Made by a program: the position numbers and the translations under genes. Shown here one piece after another: positions 32,601 to 39,947 of a DNA stretch of 62,943 nt. Position 1 is the first letter of the stretch. The number at the start of each line of letters is the position of its first letter. The notes below the pieces were generated by a model that had not been told where the DNA came from, did no database searches, and saw nothing but the letters and a program-made list of their open reading frames with translations. The stretch covers positions 1 to 62,943 of the forward strand of contig DYFA01000032.1 in the NCBI GenBank assembly GCA_020725425.1. Reading direction: 5' to 3'. The stretch is from Aneurinibacillus sp. Its GTDB lineage: Bacteria; Bacillota; UBA5301; DYFA01.

Positions 32601-34113
32601 TGGTCTTCACCCCCGTGCCGATGCCGAGCATCAGCGAAGCGATCTTCTCCTGGTTGGCCTCGCCGTGTTTGAACTCGCCCACGATCCGCTTCTGGAAGAG
32701 CACGTAGATCCGGTCGCTCATCCCCAGGACCTCGGGGAGGTCGGAGGAGATCATGATGATCGCATTGCCTTCCTGGGCCAGTTGGTCCATGAGGGCGTGA
32801 ACCTCGGCCTTGGCTCCGACGTCGATGCCCCGGGTGGGCTCGTCGAAGATGAGGATCTTGGCCTTGGTGTCCAACCACTTGGCCATGACGACCTTCTGCT
32901 GGTTGCCGCCGCTCAGGTAGCGGACCTGGCGCAGGACGGACGGGGTGACGATCCGGAGCTTCTCCACGTACTCCCGGGCGATGCTCTGGACCTTCCGCTC
33001 CCGGACGACGCCCCGCGGGAAGTGCCGCCGCAGGCTGGCCATCACCGTGTTCCAGTGAACAGGGCTCTTCAGCGCCAGGCCGAACCGCTTCCGGTCCTCG
33101 GAGAGCAGCCCGACGCCGAGCTGGATCATCTGGTTGGGCGAGCGCGGGGTGACCTTCCTCCCGTCGATGAGGAGTTCACCCTTCTGGATGGGGTCGATCC
33201 CGAAGATCCCCCGGACCAGCTCGGTCCGGCCGGCCCCGACGAGGCCCGCCAGCCCGACGATCTCCCCGTAGCGGACGACGAAATCCGCCTCCTGCGGCCC
33301 GCCTTTGACCGAGAAGCCCTGGAGCCGCAGGGCCTCGGCTCCCGGCGCACGGCGGCTCCGAGGGTACATCTGGGAGATGCTCCGGCCCACCATCATCTCG
33401 ACCAGTTGGTCGTCGGAGACGTCCCGGATGTTCACCGTCCCGACGTACCGGCCGTCCCGGAGGACGGTCACCCGGTCGCCGATCTTCCGGATCTCCTGGA
33501 GGCGGTGCGAGATGTAGACGATTGCCACGCCCTGCCGGCGCAGCTCCTCGATCCGCTCGAAAAGCCGGCTGACCTCCCGGTCGGTGAGCATGGCGGTCGG
33601 TTCATCCAAAACGAGCACCCTCGGGCTGGTCGAAAGGACCTTGCTGATCTCCACCATCTGCTGGAGGGCGGTGTCCAGGTGTTTCACCGGCAGCCTGGTG
33701 TCCACCTCGAGCCCGAAGGCGGAAAGGATCTCCCGGCTCTCCTCGTGCATCCGGCGGTGGTCGACGAAAGGCAGACCTTTCCACCGCCGGGGCTCCCGGT
33801 TGAGAAAGATGTTCTGAGCCACGTTCAACCAAGGCACCAGCATGAACTCCTGGTATACACCGCCGATACCGTGCTGTCGGGCGTCCAGAGGGCTCCGGAG
33901 CCTGATCGGCCGCCCCTCGAAGAGGATCTCCCCCTCGTCGGCGGCGATCACGCCCATCAGGATCTTGGAGAGGGTGCTCTTGCCGGCGCCGTTCTCGCCG
34001 ATCAGGACGTGGACCTCTCCCGGCCGGACGTCGAAGTTGACGCCGTCGAGCGCCCGGACACCCGGAAACTGCTTCACGATTCCTCTTGCCTCAAGAATCG
34101 GCTGCGAACTCAC
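32590..34113 (-). CDS. Ribose-type ABC transporter ATP-binding protein (duplicated ATPase)
   Basis: A 507-residue RbsA/XylG-type ATPase with two nucleotide-binding domains. The first is complete: GENGAGKSTLSKIL, signature near TALQQMVEISKVLS and Walker B VLVLDEPTAML. The second has a degenerate Walker A (GLVGAGRTELVRGI), as usual in this family, but keeps LSGGNQQKVVMAKWL and LIFDEPTRGIDVG. It energises uptake of the sugar bound by the upstream receptor. Confidence 0.94.
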   Translation of the reverse strand: MSSQPILEARGIVKQFPGVRALDGVNFDVRPGEVHVLIGENGAGKSTLSKILMGVIAADEGEILFEGRPIRLRSPLDARQHGIGGVYQEFMLVPWLNVAQNIFLNREPRRWKGLPFVDHRRMHEESREILSAFGLEVDTRLPVKHLDTALQQMVEISKVLSTSPRVLVLDEPTAMLTDREVSRLFERIEELRRQGVAIVYISHRLQEIRKIGDRVTVLRDGRYVGTVNIRDVSDDQLVEMMVGRSISQMYPRSRRAPGAEALRLQGFSVKGGPQEADFVVRYGEIVGLAGLVGAGRTELVRGIFGIDPIQKGELLIDGRKVTPRSPNQMIQLGVGLLSEDRKRFGLALKSPVHWNTVMASLRRHFPRGVVRERKVQSIAREYVEKLRIVTPSVLRQVRYLSGGNQQKVVMAKWLDTKAKILIFDEPTRGIDVGAKAEVHALMDQLAQEGNAIIMISSDLPEVLGMSDRIYVLFQKRIVGEFKHGEANQEKIASLMLGIGTGVKTNAS

Positions 34114-34132
34114 GTTCAGCCCCCCCGCCGGG

Positions 34133-34164
34133 GGAGGGGGTCCGAGCGGGCTCAGACCCCCTCC
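34133..34164 (-). other. Intercistronic stem-loop between the binding-protein and ATPase genes
   Basis: GGAGGGGGTC (34133-34142) pairs perfectly with GACCCCCTCC (34155-34164), and an inner GAGC/GCTC stem extends it. No T run follows on either side. It sits just after the binding-protein gene, as in the other ABC operon at 5787-5817, and probably protects or partly terminates the transcript so that the receptor is made in excess. Confidence 0.65.
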
Positions 34165-34176
34165 GGAGTGATTGCG

Positions 34177-35196
34177 TTACTTCCACCAGGCGTCTTCGGC
34201 GATGTATTGGTCGATGTTGTCCTTGGTCACCAGCATGGACTCCTCGATCGGGGGGTACGGGATGAACTTGCTCGGCGGCAGCGTGCCGTCGTTCAGGTAA
34301 AGCACCAGGTAGGCCGCGGCGCACCAGGCGCTGGACCAGGGGTCGGCGTTGGAGGTGATGGTCAGGCGCCCTTCCTTGATAGCCGCCGTGGCGTCTTTCG
34401 AACCGTCCACGCCGCTTACGATCGTTCCCTTAAGCCGGCCGGCTGCCTCAAGAGCCTGGACGGCTCCGAGGGCCATCTCGTCGTTGCAGGCGATCACGCC
34501 GTCCACCTTCGGGAAGCGCTGCAGCAGATTCTCCATGACCTGCAGGGCGTCGAGGCGCCGGAAGTTGGCCGGCTGGGAGGCGAGGATCTTGATGTTCGGG
34601 TACTTGGCCAGGGCGGCTTTGATGCCGTCCAGCCGCTCCTTGGCGTTGATCGCCTGCGGCGGCCCTTCGAGGATGATGACGTTGCCCCGGCCGCCGAGTC
34701 TCTTGGCCACCGCCTCCGTGATCACGTAGCCGGACCGGTAGTAGTCCATGCCGGTGCGGAGCATAACCTTGTCGGTGTTGGCCGGGGTGCCGATGGCGAC
34801 CACCGGAACGCCCATCGCCACCGCCTTCTCCACGACCGGGACGATTCCGTTGGAGTCGGACGGATGGATGGCGATGCCCTGAACCCCGCGCTGGAGCAGG
34901 TCCTCGATGATCTTGACCTGCTCTTCAATGTTGTCCTGCTTGGCCGGCGCCATGGCGAGCGCCTGGAAGCCCATCGCCTTGGCCGCGGCCTTAAAACCTT
35001 CGAGCTGCTTGATCATATACGGGTTGGTGGAGTTCTTGACGACGCAGGCCAGAAGGTACGGCTTTTTGGCCTTGACCGTGGTCGTGGTCTTGACGCCCAG
35101 CCCGGAGATCGGCAGCGGGAAGTCGGCTGCGGAGGCAGCAAGGGCGAGGACCAGGACCATCACCAAGCCTAGAACGACCAGCGAAGACCTTCTCAT
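34177..35196 (-). CDS. Ribose-type sugar ABC transporter substrate-binding protein
   Basis: A 339-residue periplasmic-binding-protein type 1 receptor (RbsB/XylF group). Residues 1-23 are a signal peptide ending AASA. The mature part has VVKNSTNPYMIKQLEGF, IAIHPSDSNGIVPVVEKA and VDGVIACNDEMALGAVQAL, all typical of pentose and tetritol receptors. AAGGAGGG is placed just before ATG 35196, and an upstream in-frame start is not needed. The ligand would tell which sugar the operon uses. Confidence 0.92.
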   Translation of the reverse strand: MRRSSLVVLGLVMVLVLALAASAADFPLPISGLGVKTTTTVKAKKPYLLACVVKNSTNPYMIKQLEGFKAAAKAMGFQALAMAPAKQDNIEEQVKIIEDLLQRGVQGIAIHPSDSNGIVPVVEKAVAMGVPVVAIGTPANTDKVMLRTGMDYYRSGYVITEAVAKRLGGRGNVIILEGPPQAINAKERLDGIKAALAKYPNIKILASQPANFRRLDALQVMENLLQRFPKVDGVIACNDEMALGAVQALEAAGRLKGTIVSGVDGSKDATAAIKEGRLTITSNADPWSSAWCAAAYLVLYLNDGTLPPSKFIPYPPIEESMLVTKDNIDQYIAEDAWWK

Positions 35197-35249
35197 GTAC
35201 TTTCCCTCCTTACTTGTAAGACCCAGGTACCAACGCATGCCTTTGCACT

Positions 35250-35753
35250 TCAGACCGGTCTCCTCGCCATCCTCACCCCCGTTCGCGTTCCATCCCGGTG
35301 ATACTTGGCGTCAATGGCGTCGATCTTGGCCACCTTCGGCAGGGACCGCCCGCCGGCGAACTCCGCGGAAAGCCAGATGTCGAGCAGCATCTTGGCCGTC
35401 TCGACCCCGACGACCAGCGAACCCATTGTCAAGATCTGGGCGTTATTGCTCTTGCGGGCCCGCTCGGCGGTGTAGGGGTCGTGGCAGCAGACCGCGCGCA
35501 CGCCGGGGACCTTGTTGGCGCAGATGGCCATGCCGGCCCCGGTTCCGCAGACCAGGACGCCCCGCTCGTACTGGCCGGCCGCCACGGCTTCAGCCAGCGG
35601 CAGCGCCACGTCGGGGTAGTCCACCGGGGCCGGGGTGTGCACGCCCAGGTCTGACAGTTCAACTTCGGGGTGATGCTGCTTGATGTGCTCCACCAGAGCT
35701 TCTTTGAGGGGCAGTCCGAAATGATCTGCGGCGATGGCCAGTCTCAGTCTCAT
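35250..35753 (-). CDS. RpiB/LacAB family sugar-phosphate isomerase (DerI-like)
   Basis: A 167-residue isomerase of the RpiB family. The active-site cysteine is C69 in GVLVCGTGAGMAICANK, and AIAADHFG and SNNAQILTMG are conserved. True RpiB interconverts ribose and ribulose 5-phosphate. Paralogues beside a TpiA-like gene, as here, convert D-erythrulose 4-phosphate to D-erythrose 4-phosphate in tetritol and apiose catabolism; I favour that role from context. GGAGGAG lies before ATG 35753. Confidence 0.88.
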   Translation of the reverse strand: MRLRLAIAADHFGLPLKEALVEHIKQHHPEVELSDLGVHTPAPVDYPDVALPLAEAVAAGQYERGVLVCGTGAGMAICANKVPGVRAVCCHDPYTAERARKSNNAQILTMGSLVVGVETAKMLLDIWLSAEFAGGRSLPKVAKIDAIDAKYHRDGTRTGVRMARRPV

Positions 35754-35791
35754 GCTCGTTCTCCTCCCCCCAGGAGGATAGAATGGCCGGT

Positions 35792-36568
35792 TCAATCGGT
35801 GGCCCGGTTATGCCAGTGCGATGCGTCTTCGATGATCCCCCGGAAACGCTCGACATCCAGTGCCGAGCGCCCCACGAACAGGCCGTCCACGTCGGGGAGA
35901 CGGCAGAGCTTCCCCGCGGTGTCCGGGGTCACGCTCCCCCCGTAGACGATCTTGAGTCTCTCCGCCGCGGCCTGCCCGAGCAGGCCGGCCACCGTCCGGC
36001 GCAGGTGGGCGTGCATCTCCTCGACGTACCCCGGGGACGCTGCCTCATCCACACCGATGGCCCAGGCCGGCTCGTAAGCCAGGAGGAAGTCCCCGGTCTC
36101 CGCAGGGTCCACGCCCGCCAGCACCACTTCCAACTGGCGTTCAAGGTGGCGGCGCACCTCCGTCTCTGCGGCCCGCCCTTCCTCCCCGAGGCAGACCACC
36201 GCCCTCAAGCCCGAGTCCAGCGCCCGGCGGAGTTTCCGGTTGACCTCCCGGTCGGTCTCGCCGAAGTAGCGCCGGCGCTCCATGTGGCCGAGCTCGACGT
36301 GGGTGCACCCGAGCTCCTTGAGCATCCCGGCGGAGAGCTCCCCCGTGTAAGGGCCCGCTTCCGCCCAGTGCATGTTCTGGGCACCATAGCCCACGGGAGT
36401 GCCGCCGAGGATGCGCCCGGCGTCGACCAGACAGACCGCCGGGACGAAGGCGAACAGCTCGACCTCCCGAAACCCGCCGAGGGTGCCGGCCAGCTGCTCC
36501 ATCCAGGCGACCGTGTCCCGGTAGCCCAGGTACATCTTGATGTTGGTGCCCACCGCCAGCTGCCGCAT
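35792..36568 (-). CDS. Triosephosphate isomerase paralogue (LerI-like)
   Basis: A 258-residue TIM-barrel protein related to TpiA. The catalytic residues are kept: K11 in GTNIKMY, H95 in ELGHMERR and E166 in AYEPAWAIG. The usual serine after the histidine (GHSERR) is methionine, and the N-terminal NWKMN is NIKMY, so this is a paralogue and not the glycolytic enzyme. Such paralogues act as L-erythrulose 1-phosphate isomerases next to RpiB-like partners. It follows the regulator by 20 bases in the operon. Confidence 0.88.
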   Translation of the reverse strand: MRQLAVGTNIKMYLGYRDTVAWMEQLAGTLGGFREVELFAFVPAVCLVDAGRILGGTPVGYGAQNMHWAEAGPYTGELSAGMLKELGCTHVELGHMERRRYFGETDREVNRKLRRALDSGLRAVVCLGEEGRAAETEVRRHLERQLEVVLAGVDPAETGDFLLAYEPAWAIGVDEAASPGYVEEMHAHLRRTVAGLLGQAAAERLKIVYGGSVTPDTAGKLCRLPDVDGLFVGRSALDVERFRGIIEDASHWHNRATD

Positions 36569-36588
36569 CTGTTCCGTCCCCTGCGGTC

Positions 36589-37305
36589 TCAGTCACGGGA
36601 CTCGCCCGACGCCTCGGCCACGAGATCGATCATCTCCTGAGCGTGGCGGCGGATGGTCGCACTCACCAGGCGCTGGACGCCTTCGGCGTCCCCGGCCTTG
36701 AGCGCCTCGATGAAGGCTTGGTGTTCCTGTTGGGTCTGGTGCCCCTTGGACCGGCTCTTGGAGTACAGGAGGCGGTAATAGGCGATACTGTCCCAGAGCG
36801 ACCTGATCAGATTGTAGAGGCGGGGTTTGCCCGAAGCGGCGTAGAGGGTGAAATGGAACTCTTTGTTCAACTCCTGCTGGCGGATGCGGTCGCCCTTCTC
36901 GACGCACTCGGCGATCGCCCGGTTGATGCGTTCGAGTTCCTCGATCTCCCGGGGGGTGATCCGCTGGGCGGCGAAGTACGCCGCTTTCCCTTCCAGCATC
37001 TCCCGGAGCATGTAGACCTCTTCGATCTCCTGGGCGGTCAACTGCTTCACCCAGGTTCCCCGGTAGGGGGCCGATTCAAGGTACCCGCCCGCCTCGAGTA
37101 CCCGCAGAGCTTCCCGGACCGGCGAGCGGCTGACCCCCAGCTTGGAGGCGAGGTCCTCGGCCGTCAGGCGCTGGCCGGCCTTGAGAGTGCCGTTCACGAT
37201 CCACTCGATGATCTGTTGAGTCACCAGTTCGGAGAGGCGTTGGTACCGGTTGAGGAGGTAATTCTCGGGCACTTCGGCCGCCCCTGAGTCCCTGATGTCC
37301 ATCAT
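36589..37305 (-). CDS. GntR family transcriptional regulator, FCD domain (sugar operon)
   Basis: A 238-residue regulator with an N-terminal GntR winged helix (LGVSRSPVREALRVLEAGGY) and a C-terminal FCD ligand domain. AGGAGG stands eight bases before ATG 37305. It is the first gene of a 14-gene minus-strand operon, and a palindrome TGTATCCA-C-TGGATGCA lies inside its own promoter, so autoregulation with control of the whole operon is likely. Confidence 0.9.
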   Translation of the reverse strand: MMDIRDSGAAEVPENYLLNRYQRLSELVTQQIIEWIVNGTLKAGQRLTAEDLASKLGVSRSPVREALRVLEAGGYLESAPYRGTWVKQLTAQEIEEVYMLREMLEGKAAYFAAQRITPREIEELERINRAIAECVEKGDRIRQQELNKEFHFTLYAASGKPRLYNLIRSLWDSIAYYRLLYSKSRSKGHQTQQEHQAFIEALKAGDAEGVQRLVSATIRRHAQEMIDLVAEASGESRD

Positions 37306-37373
37306 CCAGCGGGCCTCCTTTCCTCGCACACCAGGCAATTCCGGACCAAGTGGATTCTGAATGCGGAGGATTC

Positions 37374-37399
37374 TGTATCCATTGTATCCACTGGATGCA
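37374..37399 (-). promoter_or_regulatory. Candidate GntR operator within the sugar-operon promoter
   Basis: TGTATCCA at 37383-37390 and TGGATGCA at 37392-37399 form an inverted repeat with one mismatch and a one-base centre. A direct copy of TGTATCCA lies at 37374-37381, nine bases away. The palindrome covers the -10 element and part of the spacer of the promoter on the minus strand. Confidence 0.6.
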
Positions 37400-37410
37400 G
37401 TGATTGTCAA
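37381..37410 (-). promoter_or_regulatory. Sigma-A-type promoter of the sugar operon
   Basis: On the minus strand TTGACA (37410-37405) and TACAAT (37386-37381) are 18 bases apart. It lies 75 bases before the regulator gene and appears to be the only strong promoter of the 14-gene operon. The 37306-37559 gap between the divergent regulators contains this and the PadR promoter and no gene. Confidence 0.72.
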
Positions 37411-37500
37411 TTGTGAACATTTTACGCCTTCATTGGGAAAAGCAGCCATCGGTGGAGGGCGGGGTCAACCCGCCTGCTTCAGGACCGCCTAAAAACCCCA

Positions 37501-37530
37501 TTGACAAGAGGGAAAGAGGGGCGCTATTTT
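37501..37530 (+). promoter_or_regulatory. Probable promoter of the PadR gene
   Basis: TTGACA (37501-37506) and TATTTT (37525-37530) are 18 bases apart, about 30 bases before the GTG start. The -35 is perfect and the -10 is weak. Confidence 0.55.
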
Positions 37531-37535
37531 ATAGA

Positions 37536-37548
37536 TGTAAGTTGCATA
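37536..37548 (+). promoter_or_regulatory. Candidate PadR operator, site 1
   Basis: TGTAAGTTGCATA lies just after the -10 of the padR promoter. With the preceding base it forms an almost perfect palindrome (ATGTAA-G-TTGCAT). Its exact 13-base reverse complement recurs at 38010-38022. Confidence 0.6.
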
Positions 37549-37559
37549 TAGCGCAAGGG

Positions 37560-37985
37560 GTGAGTGAGTCGCCGCGAAGAGGTTGTTGCCACAGTCACGG
37601 GAACCGTCCCTGCACCTGCGAGATGGGGAACCTCTACCGGTTCGCCGAGCCGATCGTGCTCGTCTCGTTGGCCCGGTTGGGGACCACCTACGGGTACCAG
37701 ATCGCCCAGGAAGCGGAGCGGCTGGCGGTCACCCACGCCGGTCTCGACGCCGCCGCGATCTACCGGACGCTGAGGCGGTTGGAGGACGCCGGCTACGTCA
37801 ACTCCACCTGGGATACCCGGGGCCCCGGGCCGGCCCGTCGCGATTACGTGTTGACCGAGGCCGGCTGGGCGCATCTGCGGGAGTGGGCCGAGGTGCTCGA
37901 GGACTTCCTGAAGTCGCTCCGTGCAGTGCTGGAGCAGTGCAGGGAGGCCGTAAAGAAGCACGACGAGGAACACGCCGACCAGTGA
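37560..37985 (+). CDS. PadR family transcriptional regulator
   Basis: A 141-residue regulator. After a cysteine/histidine-rich lead (CCHSHGNRPCTCEMG) comes the PadR winged helix, with LGTTYGYQIAQEAERLA, AAIYRTLRRLEDAGYV and DYVLTEAGWAHL. The cysteine-rich start suggests a metal or iron-sulfur response, but this is inference. GTG 37560 is the likely start; ATG 37620 is an alternative that would lose those cysteines. It precedes a DUF5320/NifX/MinD-ferredoxin cluster, which it probably controls through the repeated operator. Confidence 0.85.
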   Translation: MSESPRRGCCHSHGNRPCTCEMGNLYRFAEPIVLVSLARLGTTYGYQIAQEAERLAVTHAGLDAAAIYRTLRRLEDAGYVNSTWDTRGPGPARRDYVLTEAGWAHLREWAEVLEDFLKSLRAVLEQCREAVKKHDEEHADQ

Positions 37986-38009
37986 CGGAGGCTGTTGTTA
38001 TGTCCCTAT

Positions 38010-38022
38010 TATGCAACTTACA
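38010..38022 (+). promoter_or_regulatory. Candidate PadR operator, site 2
   Basis: TATGCAACTTACA is the exact reverse complement of site 1 and lies between the PadR gene and the DUF5320 gene, 34 bases before the latter's start. A second promoter for the downstream cluster may be present here, but I cannot place one with confidence. Confidence 0.6.
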
Positions 38023-38055
38023 GATAAGTAGAACTAACAAGGGGAGGTATGAAGC

Positions 38056-38265
38056 ATGCCGGGTTTTGATGGAACCGGGCCGCGGGGCGAGGGTCCGCTG
38101 ACGGGCGGAGGACGAGGCCGCTGTGCCGCTCCGGCCACTGACAAGCCGACTGTTCCTCTGGGAGTAGGACGGGGTGGCCGGCCGAGAGGTGGGGGGCGCG
38201 GCCGGTGCTTCGGTGGCGGGCGAGGCCCTGCGGCCGCCCCTCGGGGCCGGGGTCCCCGCCCCTAG
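38056..38265 (+). CDS. DUF5320 family small glycine/arginine-rich protein
   Basis: A 69-residue protein starting MPGFDGTGPRGEGPLTGGGR, the typical beginning of DUF5320 proteins (MPxGDGTGPxGxGPxTGRG). The remainder is low-complexity glycine and arginine with two cysteines. GGGGAGGT precedes the ATG. Genes of this family accompany NifX-like proteins and MinD-ferredoxin ATPases in anaerobes; the function is unknown. Confidence 0.85.
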   Translation: MPGFDGTGPRGEGPLTGGGRGRCAAPATDKPTVPLGVGRGGRPRGGGRGRCFGGGRGPAAAPRGRGPRP

Positions 38266-38323
38266 ACCGACGGATGACCCTGGCCGGATGAGAGTCGGAC
38301 AAGCAGAGAAGGAGGCGCGGCTT

Positions 38324-38686
38324 GTGCGGTTGGCGATCACTTCTATCGGACCTTCCCTGGAGGATGCCGTCGATGAGCATTTCGGCCGGGCCCGGCACAT
38401 CCTGATCGTTGATACTGAGTCGGGTCTGGTCGAAGCGCTCAACAACAGCCAAAACCTCAACGCGGCACAGGGGGCCGGGATCAAGACGGCCCAGCTCGTG
38501 GCGGACCACGGGGTCGAGTGGGTGTTGACCGGACACGCCGGCCCCAAGGCCTTCGCCGCCCTGCAAAGGGCCGGAATCAAGGTGGGCACCGTGACCTCGG
38601 GGTCGTGCCGCCAGGCTCTGAACCGGTTCACCCGCGGCGAGGTGCAGGCCATTAACGGCCCGGACGTCGAGAGTCACTGGGGCTGA
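38324..38686 (+). CDS. NifX/NifB-type dinitrogenase iron-molybdenum cofactor domain protein, copy 1
   Basis: A 120-residue protein with the NifX-like fold (RLAITSIGPSLEDAVDEHFG, RARHILIVDTESG, KTAQLVADHGVEWVLTGHAG). GAAGGAGG lies nine bases before GTG 38324. Free-standing proteins of this family in anaerobes are thought to bind or carry iron-sulfur or metal clusters and are not evidence of nitrogen fixation. It is followed 16 bases later by a second copy and then two MinD-ferredoxin ATPases. Confidence 0.88.
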   Translation: MRLAITSIGPSLEDAVDEHFGRARHILIVDTESGLVEALNNSQNLNAAQGAGIKTAQLVADHGVEWVLTGHAGPKAFAALQRAGIKVGTVTSGSCRQALNRFTRGEVQAINGPDVESHWG

Positions 38687-38702
38687 AGAGAGGACGGAGA
38701 GT

Positions 38703-39083
38703 ATGAAACCGGAGAGAAGCGTCAGAGTGGCGGTTCCGTCAGCGTGGCCGGGTGGACTCGATTCATACCGCTCCGGGCACTTCGGTCGGTGCGACTGTTT
38801 TACGGTGGTGGATATCCAGGAGGGGAAGCAGACCGCCGTTTCCGTAGTGGAGAATGTCCCCCACGCCGAAGGAGGATGCCTCAGACCAGTCAACCTCCTG
38901 TCCCGACACGACGTGGACGCCGTGGTGGTGAGCGGGATGGGATTCCGGCCGCTGCAGGGTTTCCGGGAGGCGGGGATCCAGGTCTACGTGGGCACCGGCG
39001 AGAAGGTCCGGCAGGCGGTGGAGGCCTTCGTCGCCGGCCGGCTGCCCGTCATGACGGACGAAGGGGTCTGCGGGGGCCACTAG
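38703..39083 (+). CDS. NifX/NifB-type cofactor domain protein, copy 2
   Basis: A 126-residue NifX-like protein, only loosely similar to its neighbour. It has SYRSGHFGRCDCFTVVDI and VSGMGFRPLQGFREAGI, with a GTGEKVRQAVEAFVAGRL helix near the end and a C-terminal CGGH. The cysteines and histidines suggest a bound metal cluster. It abuts the next ATPase gene, whose ATG follows its stop. Confidence 0.88.
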   Translation: MKPERSVRVAVPSAWPGGLDSYRSGHFGRCDCFTVVDIQEGKQTAVSVVENVPHAEGGCLRPVNLLSRHDVDAVVVSGMGFRPLQGFREAGIQVYVGTGEKVRQAVEAFVAGRLPVMTDEGVCGGH

Positions 39084-39947
39084 ATGCTGCGCGGAACCAT
39101 CGCCATCGCCTCCGGCAAGGGCGGGACCGGCAAGACCACGGTCGCCCTGAACCTGGCCGTGGCCGTCGGCCGCCCGGTGACGCTGCTCGACTGCGACGTG
39201 GAGGAGCCCAACGCCCACCTCTTCCTGCGGCCGAGGTGGGAGGAAAGCCGCCCGGTCCACGTCCTGAACCCCGCCGTCGAGGAGAGCCGGTGCATAGGGT
39301 GCGGCGAGTGCCAGGCGCACTGCCGGTTCAACGCCCTCAGCCTTTTCGACGGGAAGCCTATGCTCTTCCCCGAGCTCTGCCACTCCTGCGGGGCCTGCGC
39401 CCGGGCCTGCCCGACCGGCGCTATCCAGGAGACACCCTGGCCCATCGGCGTCATCGAGTCGGGGATGGCGGGGAAGGTCCGGCTGGTCCACGGGCGGCTG
39501 GAGATCGGGGAAGCCAAGAGCCCCCCGCTGATTGACGAAGTCCGCCGCCGGGCGCCCGGCGAGGACCTCGTCCTCATCGACGCGCCACCGGGGACTTCCT
39601 GCCCGGTCATCACCGCCGTGAAGGGGGTGGACTACCTCGTCCTGGTCACGGAACCGACCCCCTTTGGGCTTAACGATCTGGAGCTGGCGGTGGGGATGGC
39701 CAAGGCGCTCCGTCTTCCGGCGGGGGTGGTGGTCAATCGGGCGGACCTCGGAGACTTCCGCATCCGCGGCTTCTGCGCCGCGGCCGGCCTCCCCATCCTC
39801 GAAGAGCTGCCCTATGACCCCCGGGTGGCAAAAGCGTACTCGCGGGGAGAGATCGCCTGCCTTGCAGTGCCGGAGTACCGGAGCCGGTTCGCTCGGCTGA
39901 TCGAGCGCCTCGAGCAGGAGTTGGGCGAGGAGAAGTTGGAACGATGA
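39084..39947 (+). CDS. MinD-superfamily P-loop ATPase with inserted 2[4Fe-4S] ferredoxin, copy 1
   Basis: A 287-residue ATPase. The deviant Walker A is IASGKGGTGKTTVAL, and the ferredoxin insert near residues 70-110 has CIGCGECQAHC and CHSCGACARACP. Later VLIDAPPGTSCPV holds the Walker B region. Such proteins may assemble or deliver iron-sulfur clusters. It overlaps the second copy by four bases (ATGA), suggesting a heterodimer. Confidence 0.92.
   Translation: MLRGTIAIASGKGGTGKTTVALNLAVAVGRPVTLLDCDVEEPNAHLFLRPRWEESRPVHVLNPAVEESRCIGCGECQAHCRFNALSLFDGKPMLFPELCHSCGACARACPTGAIQETPWPIGVIESGMAGKVRLVHGRLEIGEAKSPPLIDEVRRRAPGEDLVLIDAPPGTSCPVITAVKGVDYLVLVTEPTPFGLNDLELAVGMAKALRLPAGVVVNRADLGDFRIRGFCAAAGLPILEELPYDPRVAKAYSRGEIACLAVPEYRSRFARLIERLEQELGEEKLER

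Noticed and set aside
32551-35172. An 873-codon open frame on the plus strand
   Set aside because: It lies antisense to the RbsA and RbsB genes, is rich in D, H, R and G as expected from mirrored high-GC3 codons, and has no family motif.
35792-36568. Glycolytic triosephosphate isomerase
   Set aside because: Catalytic residues fit, but GHSERR is GHMERR and the gene sits in a catabolic operon beside an RpiB-like partner; an erythrulose-phosphate isomerase is more likely.
38324-39083. Nitrogen fixation genes
   Set aside because: The NifX-like proteins are free-standing cluster-handling relatives; no nifHDK, nifB radical-SAM or nifE/N is present.
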